From positions 4,898,001 through 4,962,000 of the forward strand of contig JAOVFP010000004.1 in NCBI GenBank assembly GCA_025738555.1: a stretch of DNA of 64,000 nucleotides, in the 5' to 3' direction. Origin of the DNA: Cyathus striatus. Lineage: Eukaryota > Basidiomycota > Agaricomycetes > Agaricales > Nidulariaceae. Under the pieces are notes generated by a model. It saw only the letters and a program-made list of their open reading frames with translations, did not search any database and was not told where the DNA came from. Position 1 is the stretch's first letter. Each line of letters begins with the position of its first letter. Both the position numbers and the translations under genes were made by a program. Shown one piece after another: positions 12,657 through 23,872 of the stretch.

Positions 12657-13269
12657 TGTGCAAAGGAGGTTGTGTTGCTATCATGTGAAAGAAACTGCAA
12701 TGTTTTATACCTAGAAATCATAGAAAATGAAGCATATTAAGTATACGCTGGTGCAGAGGTAACGGAACGAGCAGCATGCGGTATCGGTACTTACGTTCCG
12801 AGCCTCCCGACCGTGGCGCTTCTCCTAATAATAACAATCTCGATATGTTTGTTTCTCGTCGGTCCCCGTATTATACCACCGTCAATTACCGCGGTGGTCC
12901 TTACAGTAATCAGTCAAAGCGCAACGCTGGCACTCCACGAGTGCCCTTAGATTATGATGTCCATAGACGGTGCATATTTATTATCTGTTTCACCAATACC
13001 ATATTACATGCTTTGCAACTCGAACCATTGTGAGTGAAAGCCATATGTGGGTCGAATTACCAGTCCAAGTTACCAGTTGCAGTAGTACATCTGACATCAA
13101 GAGTCGACACAAAGGCAGAGGTTTGGGGAAGTAGGCATACCCCGGATTAAGATTAGGAGAGTTACAGCAGCTCCGTACTGTGCTCCGTTCCACAGTCCAC
13201 GTGAATCTGTATGTCGGTTACCACTGGCTTGTATCTCGAATTGGTGGATAGTAGATTGTGTCAGTCACT
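12657..13269. other. Intergenic region left of the tandem array
   Basis: Upstream of the second terpene synthase and ending where the triplicated block begins. The sequence just left of 13270 is not shared with the other repeat junctions, so this is the outer edge of the duplication. No gene recognised. Confidence 0.5.
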
Positions 13270-13374
13270 GGGTTGAGTAGGAGGTTCAACCGCTGGAGGC
13301 TTCATTATGTATGGCCGGTTTCGACATCACGATTAGCATGGGACTTGGATATACATCATAAATATCCTTATATT

Positions 13375-14691
13375 CTAGAAATATAAGTTTCGGAATCGTA
13401 CCTGATCCTTACAAATGTGTTGCTCATTACTGTCGGCTTGGGTTGACTTCACGGTTCTTGTCCCCGGAGAGTCCGAAGCATATGCATTACAATTTGCTTG
13501 GTTAGAAGCTTGGTTGAATGTCGCCGTGAATGGCTCGATTACGATAACCGAAGGTAGAACTGAGGAGGAAGATGTAGTCCAATGAGGATTGACATATTTA
13601 TTCGATTCTGCATCCACATCTATATCGCCGCTGAATGATTTATAGCACCAAGCTATTAAAACTGTAAGGTTGCTTGCAATGACAGAAATGGCTTCCTATG
13701 CAAACGGATAAGATATGGTAATGATATAGGATAAGTCATGACCTACTTCCATCTGTAGCAACATTAACCAAACCAGCCCGAATCCAGGACCTTTAATAAT
13801 TCCACTATAGGACCAAACCAACACAACAAGTACTGGCAGTAGTGTTAGTAGACTCGTGGAGAACACTAGTCGAATCAAGCGACGTTGAGCTAGAGGTAGC
13901 TGAATTCGCCAGAGACGATATAAGGGTAAGGCAGCAAGATAGACATCGCCAATAATATCCACTATCATGAAAACAATAATGAAGGGCTAACTATGGAAAG
14001 AATAATCACATGGACTGACTGGCTATGCTTGCAATTGTACTCATATTTGCAGGCCCACATATGAGAACATCTGCGTGTCTATACTGCCAGCTACTACGAT
14101 GCGCACAGACCACCGCGAACGAAACAACTAGCGCAACCCAGCCGAAGATGAATGCAGAAGTGGCAAACAAGGTAATTATACGTGATTTTGACCATTCGGG
14201 AGTAATGCGCACGATTGCGAGAGCCATACTTATACGCGACCACCTAGTAGAGTATCAATGTAAGGCATTGCAATGAAAATAACGAAATACTGCACCACAT
14301 AGTCGTCGCAAATAAACCCGAGTTTAAGAGGGCAAAAGCTACCTTTACTTCACGTAAGTGAGTATCTTCCTCGTCGCCTGTGATGATCATTCTCTTAGCA
14401 CGGGCTGCTGAGTAACAATTCATAGGACGGACATACTGAAATGCCTCAGCCTGATCCAGAGAAACACCGCGTTGAAGCATTCGGTAAATGCAGGTACAGA
14501 TGCTGCATAGTCATCCCACCATAATCGACGAGTCCTACGGCGATAGTCGATGCGTAGACAGGCTGTAGCAGCTGCCGTTGCATGAAGGATGGTGATGGAT
14601 ACTACATGTATTAATTAGGAACGAGTCGGAAAGAAAAAAAGTAGAAGCACTTACTTTTCCAAGGTAAAAACGACTGTGAAGGAATGTCCAT
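13375..14691 (-). CDS. Fungal rhodopsin-domain (Pth11-like) seven-helix membrane protein, copy A
   Basis: Predicted plasma-membrane protein of the fungal rhodopsin-domain superfamily. Six exons. Exon 1 is tiny (MDIPSQSFLPWK, start at 14691). Exon 2 carries helix 1 and the family hallmark RRLWWDDYAA, then helix 2. Exon 3 begins SDEEDTHLREVKVAF. Exon 4 reads WSRISMALAIVRITPEWSKSR plus helix 4 and the ..ADVLICGPANM loop. Exon 5 has DVYLAALPLYRLWR and LAQRRLIRLVFSTSLL. Exon 6 has the last helix, EAISVIASNLTVLIAWCYKSF, and a polar tail with DVDAESNKYVNPHWT. Roughly 330 residues with seven hydrophobic stretches. All exons are open. Ligand and G-protein coupling unknown; family assignment rests on topology and the WWDD motif. 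Confidence 0.82.
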
Positions 14692-17600
14692 TGAGAAATA
14701 GATGCAAGTTTATGTACCATTTGCTTTATGTATGTACTTATAACGAAAAAAAGACAGGGCTCGGTTGTTTCCGCTGTGCTAAGCAACATGGCAATATCAC
14801 GGGCCCTGAAAGACATGCTAAGGCCTTTGGTTCAATTGTTGATATTAAACGTTAAAGGTTAAAGGCAGGCGCTTCCAGAGTTCCAGTTGAGTTCCAGTAT
14901 AGTTCCCCGAAGTAGTTAGCGATTCGGGATGACACATATAATGTATGTACATACAAACTGGTGGTTTGAATTGACGAAAATTCTCCCGGGCTTGTCAAAC
15001 GCAAGTCAAGTGTCGGCAACAATCATTAACAGCTACTCAATGGCAACCGCATCCAACACATCCAACTGAAGAGCGCTGATCGGTCTTGTGTATCTTGGTA
15101 TATCTAGATTTCATCACGTGACATCCCGAGACGTCAGTTCGCTGCAACTCGCAAACCTCAATGCGCGCTTACAAGCGCCAAGTTGCTAGCATGCAAACCC
15201 AAGCAAACCACTGGCGCTTGTCCGCTGTTAATCTTGTACACATTAAATTAAAATATGTATTATAAGTATGTTATTTGCGCAATAACATATAAACTTTGAG
15301 GCCAAGCCCCCAAAGAATGAGTAGAAAACAAGTTTACCGGCCTTCTGTATCTCTTTATATCTAGATTCTAGATTGCCTATGTCGCTGACTGACCAAGTTT
15401 ACTCCGCTGTTTTTACGGGAATTTTTAACACATGCATCACGCTTGCATCCTGGTATACTGCAAGCAATTTGAGTGACGTGTGACTACTGAATTTGGACAC
15501 GAGTGTTTCATTAACCAAATCCACAATGCGATATTTAAGTTTTACACCTCATGGACGAGCTTATAAGTTATATTGAATTTAAATGTGTGTCCTAGAGGTA
15601 AATTATAAGAATCATGTTTTAAATGCTTATAGTGCGATAATCATATACTGTAGCACATTAGTTGATTATTTTAATTATTTTCCTAATTGCTTCACTTCTC
15701 ATTAAAAATATTGTCCAGATGTAAGTAATCTTCGCATTTTTAAACAACATCAGTTTTGTAGACTAACGTGCCTACTGCGAACTCAACAAGTAATTTATTA
15801 TGTAAACTGTGGTTGAGCTGGTTGTGAGCTGGTGTGGCGGTAACCCTGTTGTAACCCAGCGTGGCTAGTGCTATTATCGCATTTGGCAAATCTAGATATA
15901 CCAACATTACGGACTCATAAGAGCATCTTATCCTCAGGTACATCCAGCTTATGAACGTCACCATCGACAGTGGCAATACCACGACTAACATCGAACGAGA
16001 TCGGATGGTGCCTAGCTAGTGGGACTAGGCCTGTGTAAGTAATATGTCTCGGCACTTTTAGTAATTCAATCCTCTGTTGCATCGTTCTTAGTTCACTTTT
16101 CGATCTTCTCCTTTTCACGCTCGAGAGCCCGTTGGAAAAACCCAGCGAGATATTATTGTATCTTCGGTTAGACTCAGAGTCATTATTTTACTACTGAAAG
16201 GTGTAGGTTTGGGTACGATGTAAAGAACTTGTGGCTGTACTGCTGTAAGTAAGATCTGAGTCGAGTCGCGTGCACAACGTGTGCAAGTGGAGTCGTGGTG
16301 GTATTCAAAGTTTCAAAGTTTCAGAGTTTCAAAGTTTTAAAACGTTCAAACATCCATGTGCAGTCGTGAGCACGACTATCTAGTTGACTCTCAGCTTTTC
16401 ACAACTTCTTTTTATACGACCCTTTAAATTGGTAGTGTCAACTGCGTCGACAAAAACCTTGCTTGCACAAAAGGCACCATGGGATTTATAGAGGAAACAC
16501 TTAAGTTGTAGACAGTAAACAAAGTTTCAATGGAAGATGAAAAAGTAGCTATGTAATCGAAATAGAGCATCATACAAGATGTTAGTGAGCAATATACCTC
16601 TCAGAGGCAGATGTATTGATTGTTGTGTTTGATTCTTGCAAGGGCGAGAATCACACACGCCTCCTGAATTATATGTATGCACATCATTCATTGCCGATGG
16701 TGGATGGATCCTGAACCATGAGCATGCGGTTACCAGGGGGAATGAACGTGAGAGAGAGAGAAAAGACACGATGATGAGAAATAAGTCCGCAGGATCCCAC
16801 TGGTAGCCTGGTAGCCTTATAGCGCTTGCTGATGAACTCAACAATAGACTGTATTTGAGGAGGACCTCTTCGTCGAGAAGAGAAGGGGCGGAGGTAACGG
16901 GGTGGCAGCGCCTAGTTGAAGGACGAGCTCAGGGGCAACTGTGCCTTCTCGATGAGGGCAGCAGCAGTGGAGTTGGGGATAACGACAAGGAAGTCTATGC
17001 CCCTATGCTAGCTACAGGATAGTGGGGAGGCAGCAGACGGCTTACCAGCCAAATACCCACGACCTGCAGGCAACGAAACAAAAAGAAACGGTACATAACT
17101 CACTCAAACAGTCCATTGGTTATCACCCCAGCGCAAACGAAATGGGGACATCGCAGTCGAGACTCGCGAACCAAGCACGACGGAGAAGAAGTAAACGAGT
17201 CGAGGCGCCATGGTCAACTCACGAAGTAGAACGAACAAAATGGTAGGGCGGGGATCAGTGAGAGATCACAGAGGGAAGCTGTGGATACTGGAAGCAAACA
17301 GAAACCGAGAGAACGCAGGAGAGTATGTACAAAATAGTAGAAAGTACAGGGAGCATGTGACTGTGGGAAATATTCACGTGTGAGTCGAAAAGTGCAACTA
17401 ATGCCAATTTTCACTCGATAGACTCGAGAGTAGTACCTTGCAAGCAAGGTGTACTTAACACAAGTGCAACAAGGTGACTTCAGAGAGCGCAGGGTGGGGA
17501 CTAATACTGAACAAACCGGCGGTGACTCATCATGGTATATTTATGTAAATGTATATATCTATACTTATAGTTACATCTGTCATCCGGGATCCCAGCATTG

Positions 17601-17827
17601 AGGGGGCTCCCTGCTGAGCGCTTGCCAAACAATGAGCATGTTCAGACGGAAAGGAGAGTGATTATTTTCATTTGCCAATAAGTACTAACAATCTTTCTTC
17701 CAACAAAGTAGATTCCTATTCATACATATTTCGACTTGTTTTGCAGGATACTTAACATGAGAAGGGATTCATAAAACAAAGAAGCCATTCCGTAACGCCG
17801 AATTCTCTCGGTTTCAGGCCTCAGGGC
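14692..17827. other. Shared non-coding spacer of unit A
   Basis: Equivalent to 19676-22019 in unit B and 23873-27542 in unit C. It holds one TIR element (15095-15904), a region with traces of old coding sequence on the minus strand near 15930-16160 (SFDVSRGIATVDGDVHKL; FFQRALEREKEKIEK) and a purine-rich block around 16850-17300. Open frames in that block are interrupted differently in each unit, so I treat them as non-coding. No function recognised. Confidence 0.5.
15095..15904. mobile_element. Short TIR element without transposase, in unit A only
   Basis: Bounded by a perfect 17-bp inverted repeat: TTGGTATATCTAGATTT at 15095-15111 and its reverse complement at 15888-15904. Flanking sequence on both sides aligns to units B and C, but this block is absent there and a short stretch of the host sequence is missing. 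About 810 bp, no transposase-like frame. I could not define a target-site duplication. Confidence 0.65.
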
Positions 17828-18251
17828 TTATAGACCTGGTTCTGGGCTATGGTAGAAGCCAATCCTATCGAAATCACCGAGAGCTTCTCCCTCTCTTACC
17901 CAGCCGAGCTTTCCAGTGGTCAAAATTGCAGTCCGAACAAAGAGTGTGCCATCCAATTCTTCCGCACCCTTCAATTCAGTTTTTCCAAGGTACCCAGGAT
18001 TCTTTAAGCCATACACGCTAGCGTAGTGCGATAGAACACGCTGGATCTTCACTAAATGGTCGTCGGGGTGCGTGAGAGTGCTTTGGAGTATGGGTAACCA
18101 AGCATTGGGAGTAATAGCATATTGAGATGGAGATGGGAATGCGTTCTCGTTCGGTAACAGTTTTGCGCCGGGTACGTTGGGGATTGTGGATGTCTTTTCA
18201 TAGAAGGCCCCCACATTGATAGATGCTCGTCCTCGACCCACGTACCAGACC
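17828..18251 (-). pseudogene. 3' fragment of questin-oxidase-like gene (unit A)
   Basis: Encodes only the last ~140 residues of the enzyme that is complete at 27543-29262, from VWYVGRGRASINV to RIGFYHSPEP. It keeps the HPDDHLVKIQRVLSHYASVYG block and is open throughout. At 18251 the sequence leaves the gene and joins the 3' flank of membrane-protein copy B, so the 5' three quarters are missing. It lacks the family N-terminus and most conserved His residues; not expected to be functional. Confidence 0.88.
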
Positions 18252-18371
18252 GGGTTGAGTAGGGGGTTCAACCGCTGGAGGCTTGATTAAGTATGGCCAG
18301 TTTCGACGTCATGATTAGCATGGAGCTTGGATGTACATCATAAATATCCTTATATTCTAGAAATATAAGTT

Positions 18372-19675
18372 TCAGAATCGTACCTGATCCTTACAAATGT
18401 GTTGCTCATTACTGTCGGCTTGGGTTGACTTCAAGGTTCTTGTCCCCGAAGAGTCCGCAGTATATGCATCACAATTTTCTTGGTCAGAAGCATGGTTTAA
18501 TGTCGCCGTGAACGGCTCGATTACGATAACCGAAGGTAGAATCGAGGGGGAAGATGTAGTCCAATGAGGATTGACATATTTATTCGATTCTGCATCCACA
18601 TCTATATCGCCGCTGAATGATTTATAGCACCAAGCTATTAAAACCGTAAGGTTGTTTGCAATGACAGAAATGGCTTCCTATGCAAACGGATAAGATATGG
18701 TAATGATATAGGATAAGTCATGACCTACTTCCATCTGTAGCAACATAATCCAAACCAGTCCAAATCCAGGACCTTTAGTAATTCCACCATAGGACCAAAT
18801 CAAAACAACAAGTACTGGCGGTAGTGTTAGTAGACTTGTGGAAAACACTAGTCGAATCAAGCGACGTTGAGCTGGAGGTAGACGAAGTCGCCAGAGACGA
18901 TATAAGGGTAAGGCAGCAAGATAGACATCGCCAATAATATCCACTATCATGAGAACAATGAAGGGCTAGCTACGGAAAGAATAATCACATGGACTGACTG
19001 GCTATGCTTGCAATTGTACTCATGTTTGCAGGCCCGCATATGAGAACATCTGCGTGGCCATGCTGCCAGCTGTTACGAAGCGCACAGACCACCGCGAATG
19101 AAACCACCAGCGTAATCCAGTTGAAGATGAATGCATAAGTGGCAAACAAGGTAATTATACGTGATTTTGACCATTCGGGAGTAATGCGCACGATTGCGAG
19201 AGCCATACTTATACGCGACCACCTAGTAGAGTATCAATATAAGGCATTACAATGAAAACACACGAAATACTGCACCATATAGTCGTCGCGAATATGCCCG
19301 AGTTTAAGAAACCGAAAGCTACCTTCATTTCACGCAAGTGAGTATCTTCCTCCTCGCCTGTGATAATCATTCTCTTAGTACAGGTTGCTGGGTAACAATC
19401 CGTAGGATGGACATACTGAAATGCCTCAGCCTGATCCAGAGAAACACCGCGTTGAAGCATTCGGTAAATGCAGGTACAGATGCTGCATAGTCATCCCACC
19501 ATAATCGACGAGTCCTACGGCGATAGTCGATGCGTAGACAGGCTGTAGCAGCTGCCATTGCATGAAGGATGGTGATGGATACTACATGTATTAATTTAGG
19601 AACGAGTCGGAAAGAAGACAAAACGTAAGAGCACTTACTTTTCCAAGGTAAAAACGACTGTGGAGGGATGTCCAT
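18372..19675 (-). CDS. Fungal rhodopsin-domain seven-helix membrane protein, copy B
   Basis: Recent duplicate of copies A and C with the same six-exon layout. Exon 1 is MDIPPQSFLPWK (start 19675) and exon 2 has CLRIDYRRRTRRLWWDDYAA. Exon 4 gives SMALAIVRITPEWSKSRIITL and a loop with ADVLICGPANM. Exon 5 has YLAALPLYRLWRLRLPPAQ and the last exon ends ..EQHICKDQVRF. All exons are open. Compared with A, substitutions cluster in helix 4 (TYAFIFNWITL) and the C-terminal tail (NHASDQENCDAYTADSSG). The stop comes four codons earlier than in A and C because of a single base change after the CKDQ codons. Confidence 0.82.
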
Positions 19676-22019
19676 TGAGAAACGGAAGCAAGTTAATGTA
19701 CCGTTTGCTTTATGTAGTTATAGCGAAAAAAAAGACAGGCTCGGTTGTTTCCGCTGCGCTAAGCAACATGGCAATAGCATGGGCCCTGGAAGACATACTA
19801 AGAGCCTTTGGTTCAATTGATGATATTAAACGTTAAAGGTTAAAGGCAGGCGCTTCCAGAGTTCCAGTTGAGTTCCAGTATAGTTCCCCGAAGTAGTTAG
19901 CGATTCGGGATGACACATATAATGTAAGTATATACAAACCGGTGATTTGAATTGACGAAAATTCTCCCGGTTGTCAAACGCAAGTCAAATGTCGGCAACG
20001 ATCATTAACAGCTACTCAATGGCAGCCACATCCAACCATATCCAATTGGAGAGGGCTGATGAGTCAACAATTTTGGCCCATGTGCATGATATGTATGACA
20101 AAACTCACAGGTTCTGCAATCGAATCCATAAGAGTATTTTATCATTAGGTACACCCAGCTTATCAACGTCACCATCGACAGTGGCGATGCCACGACTAAC
20201 ATCGAATGAGATTGAAAGGGAAAGATACTTATTGTAATAATGTTTGATGCGACCTGGATGGTGCCTAGTTAGTGGAACTAGAGTCTAGACCTGTATATCC
20301 ATAAATAGACTGAAAAGAAGGATCAAGTAATGTCTCGGCATTTTTAGTAATTCAATCCTCCATCGTTCCTAGTTCATTCTTTGATCTTCGCTTTTTTACG
20401 CTCGAGAGCCCATTGGAAAATCCAGTGTTATATTGTTGTATCTTCGGTTAGACTCGGTGTCATTATTTTACTACTGAAAGGTGTTGGTTTAGGTTCGATG
20501 TATAGAACTTGTGGCTGTAAGATCTGAGGTTCAAACGTTCAAACTTTGGCAAACATTCAAACATCCACGTGCGGTCGTAAGCGCGACCATCTAGCTGACT
20601 CTCAGCTTTTCACAACTTCTTTTAATAAGACCTTTTAAATTGGAAGTGTCGACACAGTCGGCAAAAACCCCACTTGCACAAAAGGCACCATGAGATTTAT
20701 TAGGGGAAACACTTAAATTGTGGATAGGAAACAAAGTTTGGAAGTTGAAAAAGTAGCTATGTTCGGAATAGAGCATCATACAAGATGTTAGTGAGCAATA
20801 TACCTCTCAAAGGTAGATGTATTGATTATTGTGTTTGATCCTTGCAAGGGCGAGAATCACACGCGCCTCCTGAATTATACACACATCATTCATTGTCGAT
20901 GGTGGACGGCTCCAGAACCATGAGTGTGCCGTTTCGAAGCCAGCAGTCCTCCAAATAGCTACGCATTGCAGTTACCAGGGGGAATGAACGTGTGAGAGAA
21001 AAGACACAAGGATGAGAAATAAGCACGTAGGATCTTCTTGCTAGTAGCCTTATAGCGCTTGTTGACGAGCTCAACAATAGACTATGTTTGAGGAAGACCT
21101 CTTCGCTAAGAAGAGGGGCGGAGATAACGGAGGTGGCAGCACCGGGTTGAACGACAAGCTCAGGGGCAACAATGCCTTTTCGATGAGGGCAGCAGCGGAG
21201 TCGGGAATAACGACAGGGAAGCCTATACCTTTATGCCAGCCACGAGATAGTGGGGAGGCAGACAGCTTACCAGCCAAATATCTACGACCTGCAGCAACGA
21301 AACAAAAAGAAACGGTACATAACTCACTCAAACAGTCTATTGGTTATCACCCCAGTGCAAACGAAACGGGGACATCATAGAGCAGAGATGGGGTGTCGCA
21401 GTCGAGACTCAAGAACCATGCACGATGGAGAACGAATAAACGAGTCGGAGCGTCGTGGTCAGTTCACGAAGTAGAACGAACAAAAGGGTAGGGGCGGGGA
21501 TCAGCGAGAGATCACAGTCACTAGGGAAGCTGGGGATACTGGAAGCAAACAAGATGCCGAGAGGACGCAAGAGAGTGTACTAAAAAGGTACAGGAAACAG
21601 GTGATTGTGGGAAATATTCACGTGTGAATTGGAAAGTGCAACGAATCGGAGACTCAAGAGTACCTACCTTGCAAGCAAGAGACCGCAGGGTGGGGACTCA
21701 TATTGAACAAACCGGTGGTGACTCATCATGCATCAAGGCATATTTCAATGCATATTTCTATACTTACAGTTACATCTGTCATCCCAGCATTGAGGGGGCT
21801 CCCGGCTGAGCGCTTGAGCAGTGAGCATATTCAGACGGAAAGGAGAGTGATTATTTTCATTTGCCAATAAGTACTAACAATATTTCTTCCAACAAAGTAG
21901 ATTCCTATTCATACATATTTCGACTTGTTTTGCAGGATACTTAATAACATGAGAAGGAGTTCATAAAACAAAGAAGCCATTCCGTAACGCCGGATTCTCT
22001 CAGTTTCAGGCCTCAGGGC
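19676..22019. other. Shared non-coding spacer of unit B
   Basis: Aligns by eye over its length with the spacers of units A and C, with small indels. No gene recognised; open frames are not preserved between the three copies. Confidence 0.5.
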
Positions 22020-22446
22020 TTATAGATGTGGTTCTGGGCTAGGGTAGAAGCCAATCCTATCGAAATCACCGAGGGCTTCTCCCTCTCTTACCCAGCCGAG
22101 CTTTCCAGTGGTCAAAATTGCTGTCAGTACAAAGAGTGTGCCATCCAGTTTTTCCGCACCCTTCAATTCACTTTCTCCAAGGTACCCTGGATTCTTTAAG
22201 CCATACACACTAGCGTAGTGCGATAGAACACGCTGGATCTTCACTAAATGGTCGTCGGGGTGCGTGAGAGTGCTTTAGAGTATGGGTAACCAAGCATTGG
22301 GAGTAATAGCATATTGAGATGTCGGAGATGGGAATGCGTTCTCGTTCGGAGACGGTTTTGCGCCGGGTGCGTTGGGGATCGTGGATGTCTTTTCATAGAA
22401 GGCCCCCACATTGATAGATGCTTGTCCTCGACCCACGTACCAGACC
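22020..22446 (-). pseudogene. 3' fragment of questin-oxidase-like gene with internal stop (unit B)
   Basis: Same truncation as the unit A fragment and same fusion point to the next unit. In addition, the Gln codon of PILQSTLTHPDDH has become TAG near 22275, so the fragment is a decayed pseudogene. The stretch downstream of that stop (KIQRVLSHYASVYG to IGFYPSPEP) is otherwise well preserved. Confidence 0.9.
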
Positions 22447-22551
22447 GGGTTGAGTAGGGGGTTCAACCGCTGGAGGCTTCATTATGTATGGCCAGTTTCG
22501 ACGTCACGATTAGCGTGGAGCTTGGATGTACATCATAAATATCCTTATATT

Positions 22552-23872
22552 CTAGAAATATAAGTTTCGAAATCGTACCTGATCCTTACAAATGTGTTGC
22601 TCATTACTGTCGGCTTGGGTTGACTTCAAGGTTCTTGTCCCCGAAGTGTCCGAAGCATATGCATTACAGTTTGCTTGGTTAGAAGCATGGTTGAATGTCG
22701 CCGCGAACGGCTCGATTACGGTAACCGAAGGTAGAATCGAGGGGGAAGATGTACTCCAATGAGGATTGACATATTTATTCGATTCTGCATCCACATCTAT
22801 ATCGCCGCTGAATGATTTATAGCACCAAGCTATTAAAACCGTAAGGTTGTTTGCAATGACAGAAATGGCTTCCTATACAAACGGATAAGATATAGTAATG
22901 ATATAGGATAAGTTATGACCTACTTCCATCTGTAGCAACATTAACCAAACCAGCCCGAATCCAGGACCTTTAATAATTCCGCCATAGGACCAAACCAAAA
23001 AAACAAATACTGGCGGTAGTGTTAGTAGACTTGTGGAGAACACTAGCCGAATCAAGCGACGTTGAGCTAGAGGTAGCCGAAGTCGCCAGAGACGATATAA
23101 CGGCAAGGCAGCAAGATAGACATCGCTAATAATATCCACTATCATGAAAAAAATGATGAAGGGCTAACTATGGAAAGAATAATCGCATGGACTGACTGGC
23201 TATGCTCGCAATTGTAATCATGTTTGCAGGTCCGCATATGAGAACATCTGCGTGGCTATACTGCCAGCTACTACGAAGCGCACAGACCACCGCGAACGAA
23301 ACCATCAGCGTAATCCAGCTGAAGATGAATGCAGAAGTGGCAAACAAGGTAATTATACGTGATTTTGACCACTCGGGAGTAATGCGCACGATTGAAAGAG
23401 CCATACTTATACGCGACCACCTAGTAGAGTATCAATGTAAGGCATTGCAATGAAAATACACAAAATACTGCACCATAAAGTCGTCGCAAATAAACCCGAG
23501 TTAAAGAAAACAAAAGTTACCTTCACTTCACGTAAGTGAGTATCTTCCTCGTCGCCTGTGATGATCATTCTCTTAGTATGGACTGCTGAGTAAAAATTCG
23601 TAGGATGGACATACTGAAATGCCTCAGCCTGATCCAGAGAAACACCGCGTTGAAGCATTCGGTAAATGCAGGTACAGATGCTGCATAATCATCCCACCAT
23701 AATCGACGAGTCCTACGGCGATAGTCGATGCGTAGACAGGCTGTAGCAGCTGCCGTTACATGAAGGATGGTGATGGATACTACATGTATTAATTTAGGAA
23801 CGAGTCAGAAAGAGAAAAAACGTAGAAGCACTTACTTTTCCAAGGTAAAAACGACTGTGCAGGGATGTCCAT
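22552..23872 (-). CDS. Fungal rhodopsin-domain seven-helix membrane protein, copy C
   Basis: Third member of the recent triplication; six exons, all open. Starts MDIPAQSFLPWK at 23872. WWDDYAA block in exon 2, SDEEDTHLREVKVTF in exon 3, MALSIVRITPEWSKSR in exon 4, DVYLAALPLYRLWRLRLPLAQRR in exon 5, and a tail ending ..ICKDQVRFRNLYF in exon 6. The upstream region is interrupted 90 bp before the start by a TIR element (23962-25277), which could separate the gene from its promoter (inference). Function as for copy A. Confidence 0.82.

Larger units (their letters stand above)
13270..18251. repeat. Tandem repeat unit A (about 4.2 kb plus insertion)
   Basis: First of three head-to-tail units. Each starts with GGGTTGAGTAGG followed by the shared GGTTCAACCGCTGG, at 13270, 18252 and 22447. 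Each contains one seven-helix membrane-protein gene, 2-3 kb of shared non-coding sequence, and the 3' part of a questin-oxidase-like gene. Unit A is 4982 bp. Without the TIR-flanked segment 15095-15904 it is close to 4.2 kb, like unit B. Confidence 0.88.
18252..22446. repeat. Tandem repeat unit B (about 4.2 kb)
   Basis: Second head-to-tail unit, 4195 bp, with no large insertion and so closest to the ancestral length. Same order as unit A: membrane-protein gene, spacer, truncated questin-oxidase-like 3' end. Both junctions have the form ACCAGACC/GGGTTGAG. Confidence 0.88.

Noticed and set aside
15930..16160. Coding-like traces (SFDVSRGIATVDGDVHKL, FFQRALEREKEKIEK) on the minus strand
   Set aside because: Short, broken by stops and not matched to any family I can name; noted under the spacer only.
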